Shown here in pieces: positions 1-7,147 of a stretch of 64,000 bases of DNA (the first letter of the stretch is position 1; each line of letters opens with the position of its first letter). The DNA is from Comamonadaceae bacterium (GTDB lineage: Bacteria; Pseudomonadota; Gammaproteobacteria; Burkholderiales; Burkholderiaceae_C). Below the pieces are notes generated by a model, which worked only from the letters and a program-made list of their open reading frames with translations, did not search any database and was not told the origin of the DNA. Location: the NCBI GenBank assembly GCA_947455465.1, contig CANGNS010000011.1:1-64000 (forward strand), in the 5' to 3' direction. Position numbers and translations under genes: made by a program.

Positions 1-198
1 AAGGCAGCTCCTGCGAAGAAGGCAGCTCCTGCGAAGAAGGCAGCTCCTGCGAAGAAGGCAGCTCCTGCGAAGAAGGCAGCTCCTGCGAAGAAGGCAGCTC
101 CTGCGAAGAAGGCAGCTCCTGCGAAGAAGGCAGCTCCTGCGAAAAAGGCAGCCCCTGCGAAAAAGGCAGCCCCTGCGAAGAAGGCAGCTCCTGCGGCG
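1..198 (+). repeat. 18-bp tandem repeat array, about 11 copies
   Basis: The unit AAGGCAGCTCCTGCGAAG is repeated head to tail from base 1; ten full units end at 180 and an eleventh diverges after 195. Copies 8 to 10 carry silent changes (GCGAAA for GCGAAG, GCCCCT for GCTCCT); the others are identical. Each unit encodes one KAAPAK hexapeptide in frame, so copy-number change would lengthen or shorten the protein without a frameshift. The array probably continues to the left of the window. Confidence 0.95.
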
Positions 199-255
199 CA
201 GACCACGCTCAATCCCAAGGCTGCATGGCCTTTCCCGAGCGCTAGCAAGCCCTGA
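1..255 (+). CDS. Lysine/alanine-rich histone H1-like protein (3' end only)
   Basis: The frame is open from the first base of the window to TGA at 253-255, so only the C-terminal 84 residues are present. They consist of repeated KAAPAK hexapeptides ending in a short non-repetitive tail ([20 protein letters not shown]). Lys/Ala/Pro-rich repeats of this kind occur in bacterial histone H1-like and AlgP-like proteins, which are thought to bind DNA through their basic charge; that role is inferred from composition only. The start and any N-terminal domain lie outside the window, so an unrelated protein with a basic tail (compare the DksA at 33793-34836) is equally possible. A terminator follows directly. 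Confidence 0.7.
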   Translation, partial: KAAPAKKAAPAKKAAPAKKAAPAKKAAPAKKAAPAKKAAPAKKAAPAKKAAPAKKAAPAKKAAPAAQTTLNPKAAWPFPSASKP

Positions 256-273
256 ACAGGGTTTGTTTCTAAA

Positions 274-300
274 AGGCCCGGCTGATTGCCGGGCTTTTTT
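274..300 (+). terminator. Bidirectional rho-independent terminator
   Basis: The stem GCCCGGC (276-282) pairs with GCCGGGC (288-294) across a 5-base loop and is followed by six T (295-300). Four A precede the stem, giving a shorter U-tract on the other strand. It ends the histone-like gene and may also serve prmA, whose stop codon falls on the T-run. Confidence 0.85.
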
Positions 301-1183
301 ATGCCTGCAAGTCAGCGCCCATGAGCGCCCAGCCTTCTTGAAGGTCGATGACTTGGAGCTGGCACCAGGGCGCATAGGCCTGTTGCAGTTCTTCGGTTTG
401 GCGTTCCAAAATCCCCGACAAGACCAGCCTGCCCGGGCACGCCGTGAGGGCGCACAGCAAGGGCGCCAGTACCTTGAGCGGTGAGGACAAAATATTGGCC
501 ATCACCAGCGGATAGTTTCCTTGGGCCAGGTCCGGCAAACCGGCCCGCATGGACACCTGGTTAGCCAGCGCATTGGCCAAACTGGCCTGCACCGCCGCGG
601 GGTCGATGTCCACGCCAACAACATCTTTCACACCGAATTTGGCCGCTGCGATAGCCAAAATCCCCGACCCGCAGCCGTAATCGAGCATGGATGCCGGCAA
701 CTTGTGCTGGGCCAGCCAAGCCAAGCACATGCGCGTGGTCGGATGGGTGCCGGTACCAAAGGCCAGGCCTGGATCGAGCCGGATGACTTCGCGCGCTTGT
801 GCAGGCGCCTCATGCCAGGTCGGAACAATCCAAAAAGTCGGGGTGATTTCCACCGGTGCAAATTGCGATTGCGTCAGGCGCACCCAGTCCTGGTCGGCAA
901 TGGCGGTGACGCCGACGGCGCTGCAGTCCGCAAAAAAATCCTGGGCTTGCAGCAACACGCTGGCCTCCTGCGCGAGCGCCTGCGTGGGGAACAGCGCAAG
1001 GACCAAAGACCGTTGCCAGCCATCTTTGGGCGCGGGCATGCCGGGCTCACCAAACAAGGCTTGCTCGGCATCGGTGTGGGCATCGGCATCCTCAACGCTT
1101 ACGCTCAACGCGTCCAGCGCTTGCAATGCATCGCTGATGGGCTCGACCTGCGCCTGCGGGCACAGCAGGCGCAGCTCAAACAG
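299..1183 (-). CDS. prmA: Ribosomal protein L11 methyltransferase PrmA
   Basis: This enzyme trimethylates ribosomal protein L11 using S-adenosylmethionine in the cytosol. The SAM-binding motif DYGCGSG lies near residues 168-174 of the 294-residue product, preceded by GTGTHPTT near 143 and followed by the MANILSSPL motif, all characteristic of PrmA. The start is uncertain. Family members begin with MFELRLLCP, and here that segment reads LFELRLLCP with CTG at 1181-1183, seven bases after the accC stop, so I infer a CTG start. The nearest in-frame ATG is at 1243, adds 20 residues unlike the family and lies inside accC. It is the last gene of the accB-accC-prmA run. Function is firm; the start is not. 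Confidence 0.9.
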   Translation of the reverse strand: MFELRLLCPQAQVEPISDALQALDALSVSVEDADAHTDAEQALFGEPGMPAPKDGWQRSLVLALFPTQALAQEASVLLQAQDFFADCSAVGVTAIADQDWVRLTQSQFAPVEITPTFWIVPTWHEAPAQAREVIRLDPGLAFGTGTHPTTRMCLAWLAQHKLPASMLDYGCGSGILAIAAAKFGVKDVVGVDIDPAAVQASLANALANQVSMRAGLPDLAQGNYPLVMANILSSPLKVLAPLLCALTACPGRLVLSGILERQTEELQQAYAPWCQLQVIDLQEGWALMGADLQA

Positions 1184-1190
1184 CCCGGGC

Positions 1191-2540
1191 TCAGCGCTTG
1201 TGCTGCTCAAGCCAATGCTCCAGATAGTGAATATTGGTGCCACCGGCCATGAATTTGGCGTCCACCATCAGCTCCCGGTGCAAGGCGATATTGGTTTGGA
1301 TGCCTTCCACTGCCGTTTCCAGTAAGGCCGTGCGCATGCGGGCCAGCGCCTGCTCGCGGGTATCGCCGTGCACGATCAGCTTGCCAATCATGGAGTCGTA
1401 AAAAGGCGGAACAAAATAGTTGGAGTAAATGTGCGAGTCCACGCGCACACCCGGGCCGCCGGGCGCATGCCAGGTGGTAATGCGTCCGGGCGAGGGTGTG
1501 AATTTGAACGGGTCCTCCGCATTAATGCGGCATTCGATGGCATGTCCGGTGATGGTGATCTGCTTTTGGGTAAAAGGCAGTTTTTCACCCGCTGCGACCA
1601 TGATCTGGGTTTTGACGATGTCCACACCGGTAATCATCTCGGTCACCGGGTGCTCCACCTGCACGCGGGTGTTCATCTCGATGAAGTAGAACTCACCGGC
1701 CTCGTACAAGAACTCGAAAGTGCCGGCGCCCCGGTAGCCCATTTTTTTACATGCTGCCACGCAGCGCTCGCCGATGCGCTCGATCAGCTTGCGGCTAATG
1801 CCCGGCGCAGGCGCCTCTTCCAAGATTTTCTGGTGGCGCCGCTGCATCGAGCAGTCCCGTTCGCCCAGGTAGACCGCATTTTTGAACGAGTCCGCAAGGA
1901 TCTGAATTTCAATGTGGCGCGGGTTTTGCAGAAATTTCTCCATGTATACCGCAGGGTTACCAAAGGCAGCGCCGGCTTCGGCCTTGGTCATGGCCACCGC
2001 GTTGATCAGCGCCGCCTCGGTGTGCACCACGCGCATACCGCGTCCGCCGCCGCCGCCCGCCGCTTTGATGATTACTGGATAACCCACCGACTTGGCGATG
2101 CGCCGAATTTGCGCCGGGTCGTCCGGCAATTCGCCCTCCGAGCCCGGCACGCAGGGCACGCCGGCACGGATCATGGCCTGCTTGGCCGAGACTTTGTCGC
2201 CCATGATGCGGATCGACTCGGGCGTCGGGCCGATGAACTGGAAGCCGCTTTTCTCCACGCGCTCGGCAAAATCGGCGTTTTCGCTCAGAAAACCATAGCC
2301 GGGGTGGATGGCTTCGGCGTCCGTCACCTCGGCGGCCGAAATAATGGCTGGCATGTTGAGGTAGCTCTGGGCCGAGGCCGCCGGCCCGATGCACACCGCC
2401 TCGTCGGCCAGGCGTACATACTTGGCGTCGCGGTCGGCCTCTGAATACACCATGACGGCACGCACGCCCAATTCGCGGCAGGCGCGCTGGATGCGCAGCG
2501 CAATTTCGCCCCGGTTGGCGATCAGAATTTTCTTGAACAT
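1191..2540 (-). CDS. accC: Biotin carboxylase subunit of acetyl-CoA carboxylase
   Basis: AccC carboxylates the biotin carried by AccB using ATP and bicarbonate, the first half-reaction of malonyl-CoA synthesis for fatty acids. The 449 residues match the usual family length. The sequence opens with [14 protein letters not shown], has the glycine-rich ATP-grasp loop GGGGGRGM near residue 165 and the catalytic segment [14 protein letters not shown] near residue 290. It lies 13 bases downstream of accB on the same strand, so the two are co-transcribed, and prmA follows. Nothing unusual is seen. Confidence 0.97.
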   Translation of the reverse strand: MFKKILIANRGEIALRIQRACRELGVRAVMVYSEADRDAKYVRLADEAVCIGPAASAQSYLNMPAIISAAEVTDAEAIHPGYGFLSENADFAERVEKSGFQFIGPTPESIRIMGDKVSAKQAMIRAGVPCVPGSEGELPDDPAQIRRIAKSVGYPVIIKAAGGGGGRGMRVVHTEAALINAVAMTKAEAGAAFGNPAVYMEKFLQNPRHIEIQILADSFKNAVYLGERDCSMQRRHQKILEEAPAPGISRKLIERIGERCVAACKKMGYRGAGTFEFLYEAGEFYFIEMNTRVQVEHPVTEMITGVDIVKTQIMVAAGEKLPFTQKQITITGHAIECRINAEDPFKFTPSPGRITTWHAPGGPGVRVDSHIYSNYFVPPFYDSMIGKLIVHGDTREQALARMRTALLETAVEGIQTNIALHRELMVDAKFMAGGTNIHYLEHWLEQHKR

Positions 2541-2553
2541 GGACTGTTTGCGC

Positions 2554-3018
2554 CTATTCGACCATCAGCAGCGCTTGACCGTACTCCACCGCCTGGCCGT
2601 TTTCGCACATGATCTGGACCACTTTGCCCGACTTGTCGGCCTCGATCTCGTTCAAAATCTTCATCGCTTCGATGATGCAAATGGTGTCGCCGGCCTTGAC
2701 CATGTCGCCTACTTCGACAAACGGTTTGGCGCCGGGCGAGGAGGAGCGGTAAAAAGTACCTACCATCGGTGATTTCACGGCGTGCAGCTCGCTGGTCTCG
2801 GCCGCAGGCGCCTCGGCGGGTGCGGCAGCTACGGGCGCTGCAGGGGCCAAAGGCGCCGGAGCAGGGTTGGAAACGGCCGGTGCGTAGGTCGGAACGGGTG
2901 CACCGCCGTTGACGCCTTTCACGATACGAACCTTGCCTTCGGCTTCGGTAATTTCCAGCTCTGACACATTGGAGTCAGACACCAGGTCGATCAGGGTCTT
3001 GAGTTTGCGTAAATCCAT
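2554..3018 (-). CDS. accB: Biotin carboxyl carrier protein of acetyl-CoA carboxylase
   Basis: AccB carries the biotin that shuttles carboxyl groups from AccC to the carboxyltransferase. The 154 residues show an N-terminal helical part ([10 protein letters not shown]), an Ala/Pro-rich linker at about residues 41-75 and a C-terminal biotinyl domain. The biotin-accepting lysine is K120 in EAMKILNE, where most homologs read EAMKMMNE or similar. A clear ribosome binding site (GGAGG) sits a few bases before the ATG. It is the first gene of the accB-accC-prmA run, with an AT-rich upstream region. Confidence 0.97.
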   Translation of the reverse strand: MDLRKLKTLIDLVSDSNVSELEITEAEGKVRIVKGVNGGAPVPTYAPAVSNPAPAPLAPAAPVAAAPAEAPAAETSELHAVKSPMVGTFYRSSSPGAKPFVEVGDMVKAGDTICIIEAMKILNEIEADKSGKVVQIMCENGQAVEYGQALLMVE

Positions 3019-3083
3019 GGATCCTCCTTGCGGTTCGTTGGATGTGGCTGAGAATTTGTCTTTAAATAGACTTATTTATAGCT

Positions 3084-3115
3084 ATTTTATCCTAAATAAG
3101 CTTAAAAATCGACAA
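3084..3115 (-). promoter_or_regulatory. Candidate accB promoter in an AT-rich block
   Basis: The gap between the TlpA-like gene and accB holds a strongly AT-rich block (about 3058-3115) that stands out from the GC-rich surroundings. On the minus strand TTGTCG (3115-3110) lies 18 bases before GATAAA (3091-3086), with TAAAAT overlapping it. This is a plausible sigma-70 promoter for accB, judged by eye only. Confidence 0.4.
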
Positions 3116-3198
3116 ACGATGCCTAGCAAGTCTTTGTCATCGGCGGTCGTCCTGGCGCGGGATGGGGCGCTGACTTGCTGCTTATGGAAGCTAAGCCG

Positions 3199-3780
3199 CT
3201 ATTTTAATGCAGCCCAGGCGTGCAGATCATCGGGCTGTACCCGGCCGAGTTTGCGTTGCAGCACCTCCCCCGCAGCGCCAAAGACTACCGTAAAGGGCAG
3301 GGCGCCGCTGATATTGCCCAGGTTACGGCTCAGTTCGGTGCCACCCAAAGCGGCTATACCGATCGGAAAGCTCAGTGGCGTATGCCGTAAAAAAGCATTT
3401 ACCCTATCTGCCTTGTCAACCGCTAAAGCGAGAACTTGCCATCCTTTGGGTGCATTTTCTTTGAAGAAGGCGTCAATTAAGGGAAGTTCCTCTACGCACG
3501 GAGGACACCAGGTAGCCCAAAAATTAATCAGGAGGGGTTTGCCGCGAAACTCGCGCAGCAACAGTTCGGAGCCATCGGGCCGGGGCCAGTGCATGTCCCA
3601 CAGTCCAGCGACGGGTTCGGGCGCACGGGGGGCGGCTCGCCCACGCCATAGTGCGGTGGCAAGGCCAGTGCCCACCGCGATGCCGGCACCTAAGGCGGTC
3701 GCCGCACCCAGGCCTAAAACCCGGCGCCGGCCCACGGGAAGGGGCTGCTTGGCCGCCTCGGGAGTCTGGATGTCAGTCAT
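3199..3780 (-). CDS. TlpA/ResA-type thioredoxin-like protein
   Basis: The 193-residue product has a basic N-terminus with an arginine run (GRRR) followed by a hydrophobic segment at about residues 20-44, consistent with a membrane anchor or export signal, then a thioredoxin fold with the redox motif WCPPC at residues 91-95. Proteins of this family reduce disulfides in the periplasm, often during cytochrome c maturation; the substrate here is unknown. ATG at 3780 is chosen because residues upstream are not family-like. The start overlaps the end of the preceding gene (3773), suggesting co-transcription. accB follows after 180 bases with its own likely promoter. Confidence 0.88.
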   Translation of the reverse strand: MTDIQTPEAAKQPLPVGRRRVLGLGAATALGAGIAVGTGLATALWRGRAAPRAPEPVAGLWDMHWPRPDGSELLLREFRGKPLLINFWATWCPPCVEELPLIDAFFKENAPKGWQVLALAVDKADRVNAFLRHTPLSFPIGIAALGGTELSRNLGNISGALPFTVVFGAAGEVLQRKLGRVQPDDLHAWAALK

Positions 3781-4378
3781 GGGGGCTATTGTGGACCAAG
3801 GCGCGCAGCGCCCGGGCATCGCCACGCAATCGCCGTCCGCCGCTGTCGGGCTGCAGGGCGCCGCGTATGGCATCTTGGTCGTTGACCAAGAGGTGCAGGC
3901 CGATGTGCTCCTGCAGTGCATCAGACCACAGGTGCACGCTCAGGGCGTCCACCTGCTCGCCGTGCAGCCCGGTAACTTGGCTGGGGCTAAAGCGCACGCC
4001 CTGGTCAATGAGCCGGAGTTCGGCCACTTTGGGGTCTTCACAAAAAAGCTGCAGGTAAATATCGCTGTGCCGGGTGGCCGTGCCGCGCCACACTGCGCCG
4101 CCAATCAGCGGGCCAAATTCAGCCAGACGGTCCATCCAGATCAGGGCCAGGGTGCGCAGTGCGTGCAGCTCGGCGGGCTGGGTATCGGCGCAAAACACGG
4201 CGATGTACTCCTGGACCGCGCGCTCCAGCGTTTCATGGTCGGGCATGGCCTGGCGGCCGGCAGCGCCCAGATGCTTGAGCGCGCGCCGCTTGGCCGCGCC
4301 AAAGTCCAGGCCTTCCTCGACCACCCAGCGCGCGGCGAGCGCGGCAACTTCGGCTTTTTCACTGTCCATGGCAGCCAT
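3773..4378 (-). CDS. Conserved protein with nucleotidyltransferase-like segment
   Basis: This 201-residue soluble protein has a central segment (GGAVWRGTATRHSDIYLQLF, near residues 92-111) resembling the G-G-x-x-R-G-x-x-x-x-S-D active-site region of nucleotidyltransferase-fold proteins. I recall homologs beside mpl in other Burkholderiales but no assigned function. It overlaps the TlpA-like gene by 8 bases and is divergent from mpl, 53 bases away. A second start, three residues downstream (MDSEKAE), is possible. The fold assignment is by motif resemblance only. Confidence 0.7.
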   Translation of the reverse strand: MAAMDSEKAEVAALAARWVVEEGLDFGAAKRRALKHLGAAGRQAMPDHETLERAVQEYIAVFCADTQPAELHALRTLALIWMDRLAEFGPLIGGAVWRGTATRHSDIYLQLFCEDPKVAELRLIDQGVRFSPSQVTGLHGEQVDALSVHLWSDALQEHIGLHLLVNDQDAIRGALQPDSGGRRLRGDARALRALVHNSPHD

Positions 4379-4431
4379 TGTGCCTTGCTGCGGACGCAGC
4401 GCTGGGCAGGGGTGGCCGGTAAAATTGGCGC

Positions 4432-5826
4432 ATGCATCTTCATATTCTTGGCATTTGCGGCACGTTCATGGGGGGCTTGGCCGCATTGGCCCGCGAGGCG
4501 GGGCACAAAGTCACGGGCTGTGACGCCGGCGTCTACCCGCCCATGAGTGACCAACTGCGTGCCCTGGGTATCGAACTGATCGAGGGCTACGACGCTTCCC
4601 AAATGGCTCTGGCGCCTGATGTGTACGTCGTTGGCAATGTCGTCAGCCGCGCCCGCAACGCCCAGGGCGAGCCCAAATACCCTTTGATGGAAGCGATTTT
4701 GGACAGCGGCGCGCCCTACACCAGCGGGCCGCAGTGGCTGGCCGAGCACGTGCTGCAAGGCCGCCATGTGTTGGCCGTGGCGGGCACGCACGGCAAAACC
4801 ACGACCACTGCCATGCTGGCCTGGATTTTGGAATGCGCTGGCCTTTCCCCCGGGTTTTTGGTTGGCGGTGTGCCGCGCAATTTTTCGGTGTCGGCCCGCC
4901 TGGGCCAGGGCGCGCCGTTTGTGATCGAGGCTGATGAGTACGACACGGCTTTTTTCGACAAGCGCAGCAAATTTGTCCATTACCGTCCGCGCACTGCTGT
5001 ACTCAATAACCTGGAGTTCGACCACGCTGACATATTTGACGACCTGGCGGCCATCGAGCGCCAATTCAACCATCTGCTACGCACCGTGCCGCCCCGTGGG
5101 CGGGTGGTGGTCAACGGCTTGGAAGAAAGCCTGGCGCGGGTGTTGCAAGCCGGTTGCTGGAGCGAGGTACGCAGCTTTGGCGCGGCCGTGAGCGACTTCG
5201 TCGCCCTGGGCCCGCCAGAGCAATTTACGGTACAGCAGCAGGGTGCGCCGGTGGCGCAGGTGCACTGGGCCTTAAGTGGCGTGCACAACCAGCTCAATGC
5301 CTTGGCCGCGATCGCCGCTGCCGAGCACGTGGGCGTAACGCCTGCCCAGTCGGCCGCCGCGCTGGCGCGCTTTGAAAATGTCAAGCGCCGCATGGAATGC
5401 ACCGCCCAAATCCATTGGGCCAGCCAGCCGCAGGCGCCGGCCGTCACGGTGTACGACGATTTTGCGCACCACCCTACCGCCATCCGCACCACGGTCAACG
5501 GGCTGCGTCGGCGCGTGGGCGCAGCACGCATCCTGGCCGTATTTGAGCCGCGCTCCAACACGATGAAGCTGGGCGCCATGAAAGCCCAGCTGCCCTGGAG
5601 CCTGGAAGAAGCGGACTTGGCTTTTTGCCACAGCGGCGGTTTAGGGTGGGATGCGGTGCAGGCGCTCGCGCCCATGGGCGCCCGTGCGCACGTGGCCGAC
5701 ACGGTGGACGCCGTGCTGGCCCAGGTGCTGGCTTGCGTTCAGCCAGGCGACCATATTTTGTGCATGAGCAATGGCGGCTTTGGCGGCATTCAGGCCAAGC
5801 TCCATGCCGGGCTGGCGGCGCTGTAA
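4432..5826 (+). CDS. mpl: UDP-MurNAc:L-alanyl-gamma-D-glutamyl-meso-diaminopimelate ligase
   Basis: Mpl is the peptidoglycan recycling ligase that attaches the murein tripeptide released during wall turnover directly to UDP-MurNAc. The 464-residue protein starts MHLHILGICGTFMGG, the Mpl version of the MurC N-terminus, has the ATP-binding motif GTHGKTTTT at residues 118-126, an EADEYDTAFFDKRSKF stretch and a C-terminal ligase domain. Mpl is told from MurC by GTFMGG in place of GIGGAGMSG; a true murC is present at 19589-21004. It stands alone on the plus strand, converging on aroG 24 bases away. Confidence 0.95.
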   Translation: MHLHILGICGTFMGGLAALAREAGHKVTGCDAGVYPPMSDQLRALGIELIEGYDASQMALAPDVYVVGNVVSRARNAQGEPKYPLMEAILDSGAPYTSGPQWLAEHVLQGRHVLAVAGTHGKTTTTAMLAWILECAGLSPGFLVGGVPRNFSVSARLGQGAPFVIEADEYDTAFFDKRSKFVHYRPRTAVLNNLEFDHADIFDDLAAIERQFNHLLRTVPPRGRVVVNGLEESLARVLQAGCWSEVRSFGAAVSDFVALGPPEQFTVQQQGAPVAQVHWALSGVHNQLNALAAIAAAEHVGVTPAQSAAALARFENVKRRMECTAQIHWASQPQAPAVTVYDDFAHHPTAIRTTVNGLRRRVGAARILAVFEPRSNTMKLGAMKAQLPWSLEEADLAFCHSGGLGWDAVQALAPMGARAHVADTVDAVLAQVLACVQPGDHILCMSNGGFGGIQAKLHAGLAAL

Positions 5827-5850
5827 CGCGCCACCGGCCCTGCGCTTGGC

Positions 5851-6951
5851 CTAAGCGGCTGCGCGCGCGGTGCGGCGGGCTTGCACCGCTTGCGACAAAA
5901 CGTCCAGACAGGCCAGCGAATCGTCCCACCCCAGGCAGGCATCGGTAATGCTTTGGCCGTACGCCAGTCCCTGCACCGAATCTTTGCCGGGTGTGAATTT
6001 TTGCGCGCCCGCTGTCAGGTGGCTCTCCACCATGACGCCAAAAATCTGTGAGGAACCGTGGCGCAGCTGACCGGCAATATCGTGTGCCACGTCCAGCTGT
6101 TTTTGGTGTTGTTTGCTGCTGTTGGCATGGCTGCAGTCCACCATGAGCGACTGGGCCAGGCCCGCTTTGGCCAAATCCTGGCACGCAGCGGCCACGCTGG
6201 CAGCGTCGTAGTTAGGCGCTTTGCCACCGCGCAAAATCACGTGGCAGTCCGGGTTACCCTGGGTTTGCACAATGGCCACCTGGCCGTTCTTATGCACTGA
6301 CAAAAAGTGGTGTCCGCCGGCGGCTGCCTGAATCGCGTCGGTGGCGATTTTGATATTGCCATCCGTGCCGTTTTTGAAGCCGATCGGGGCCGACAGGCCC
6401 GAGGCCAGCTCGCGGTGCACCTGGCTCTCGGTGGTGCGCGCGCCGATGGCACCCCAGGCAATCAAGTCCCCCAAATACTGGGGCGAAATGACGTCCAAAA
6501 ACTCGCTGCCCGCGGGCAAGCCCAGGCGGTTGATGTCGATCAGCAGTTGGCGCGCAATACGCAAGCCCTCGTCGATGCGGAAACTTTCGTCCAGGTAGGG
6601 GTCGTTGATCAGACCTTTCCAGCCCACGGTCGTACGGGGTTTTTCGAAATACACGCGCATCACGATCTCCAGCGTGTCCGCGTAGCGCTCGCGCTGCGCT
6701 TTGAGGCGGGCGGCGTACTCCAGTGCGGCGTGCGGATCGTGGATGGAGCAGGGCCCAATGACCACCAGCAGCCGGTCGTCCTTGCAGGCCATGATGGACT
6801 GAATGCGCTTGCGCGTCTGCGCCACCAAGGATTCGACGGCGGTGCCCTGGATCGGGAAAAAGCGGATCAGATGCTCAGGGGGCGGTAACACGGTAATGTC
6901 CTTAATACGTTCGTCGTCGGTCATGCTTTTGCGGTCATCGGTGGCGTTCAT
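5851..6951 (-). CDS. aroG: 3-deoxy-7-phosphoheptulonate (DAHP) synthase, class I
   Basis: This enzyme condenses phosphoenolpyruvate and erythrose 4-phosphate, the committed step of the shikimate pathway to Phe, Tyr and Trp. The 366 residues fit the class I family. Visible hallmarks are VVIGPCSIHDP near residue 63-73, FEKPRTTVGWKG near 105-116, GFKNGTDG near 190-197 and DCSHANSSKQHQKQ near 273-286. I cannot tell from sequence which aromatic amino acid inhibits it. The gene stands alone downstream of a leader holding an aromatic-rich leader peptide and an intrinsic terminator (6992-7121), so transcription attenuation by aminoacyl-tRNA supply is likely. The ATG has a GGA-type ribosome binding site (AAGGA). 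Confidence 0.95.
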   Translation of the reverse strand: MNATDDRKSMTDDERIKDITVLPPPEHLIRFFPIQGTAVESLVAQTRKRIQSIMACKDDRLLVVIGPCSIHDPHAALEYAARLKAQRERYADTLEIVMRVYFEKPRTTVGWKGLINDPYLDESFRIDEGLRIARQLLIDINRLGLPAGSEFLDVISPQYLGDLIAWGAIGARTTESQVHRELASGLSAPIGFKNGTDGNIKIATDAIQAAAGGHHFLSVHKNGQVAIVQTQGNPDCHVILRGGKAPNYDAASVAAACQDLAKAGLAQSLMVDCSHANSSKQHQKQLDVAHDIAGQLRHGSSQIFGVMVESHLTAGAQKFTPGKDSVQGLAYGQSITDACLGWDDSLACLDVLSQAVQARRTARAAA

Positions 6952-6991
6952 GGCAGAAATCCTTGGTCGGAGAGTTCAAAAAAACGGGCAT

Positions 6992-7019
6992 AAAAAAACC
7001 GCCGGGGAGGCCGGCGGTT
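6992..7019 (-). terminator. Attenuator terminator in the aroG leader
   Basis: Read on the minus strand, AACCGCCGG (7019-7011) pairs perfectly over 9 bp with CCGGCGGTT (7005-6997) around a CCTCC loop, and the RNA continues into a U-tract (7 T in all, including two in the stem). It sits between the leader peptide and the aroG start, 41 bases before the ATG, so it can only act on transcription into aroG. That position marks it as an attenuator rather than a gene-end terminator. Confidence 0.85.
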
Positions 7020-7052
7020 CGGGGAATTCGGTACGCTTTTGACTGCTTGCGT

Positions 7053-7121
7053 TCAGAAACCTCTCACGCCGGTGGCGATAGAGAACCAAAAGTAGCTAAA
7101 GTAAAAACGCTGAAAATTCAT
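7053..7121 (-). CDS. aroG leader peptide, 22 residues, aromatic-rich
   Basis: This short frame starts ATG at 7121-7119 and stops TGA at 7055-7053, between tldD and aroG. Residues 1-5 are MNFQR, residues 6-13 are FYFSYFWF and the remainder is SIATGVRGF. Nine of 22 residues are aromatic (six F, two Y, one W), and the cluster covers all three end products of the pathway that aroG opens. An intrinsic terminator lies 34 bases after the stop. This is the layout of ribosome-mediated attenuation known for trp, phe and his operons. No strong ribosome binding site precedes the ATG, which is the weak point. Confidence 0.8.
   Translation of the reverse strand: MNFQRFYFSYFWFSIATGVRGF
7067..7077 (-). promoter_or_regulatory. 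Candidate anti-terminator element overlapping the aroG leader peptide
   Basis: Within leader codons 15 to 19 the minus strand reads CGCCACCGGCG. Its CCGGCG part (7072-7067) is complementary over 6 bp to CGCCGG in the 5' arm of the attenuator stem, and CGCC (7077-7074) can instead pair locally with GGCG. A ribosome stalled on the F/Y/W codons just upstream could leave CCGGCG free to open the terminator; one that reaches the stop codon would cover it. The pairing is seen in the sequence; the switch is inferred, and 6 bp against 9 bp needs a folding calculation. Confidence 0.55.
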
Positions 7122-7147
7122 GGGCGCAAATGTACCACAGGCATTTT

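Noticed and set aside
1..198. CRISPR array
   Set aside because: The repeats are contiguous 18-bp units without spacers and keep a reading frame, so they are coding tandem repeats.
4432..5826. Second murC copy
   Set aside because: The N-terminus GTFMGG and overall sequence fit Mpl, not MurC; the real murC is in the dcw cluster at 19589-21004.
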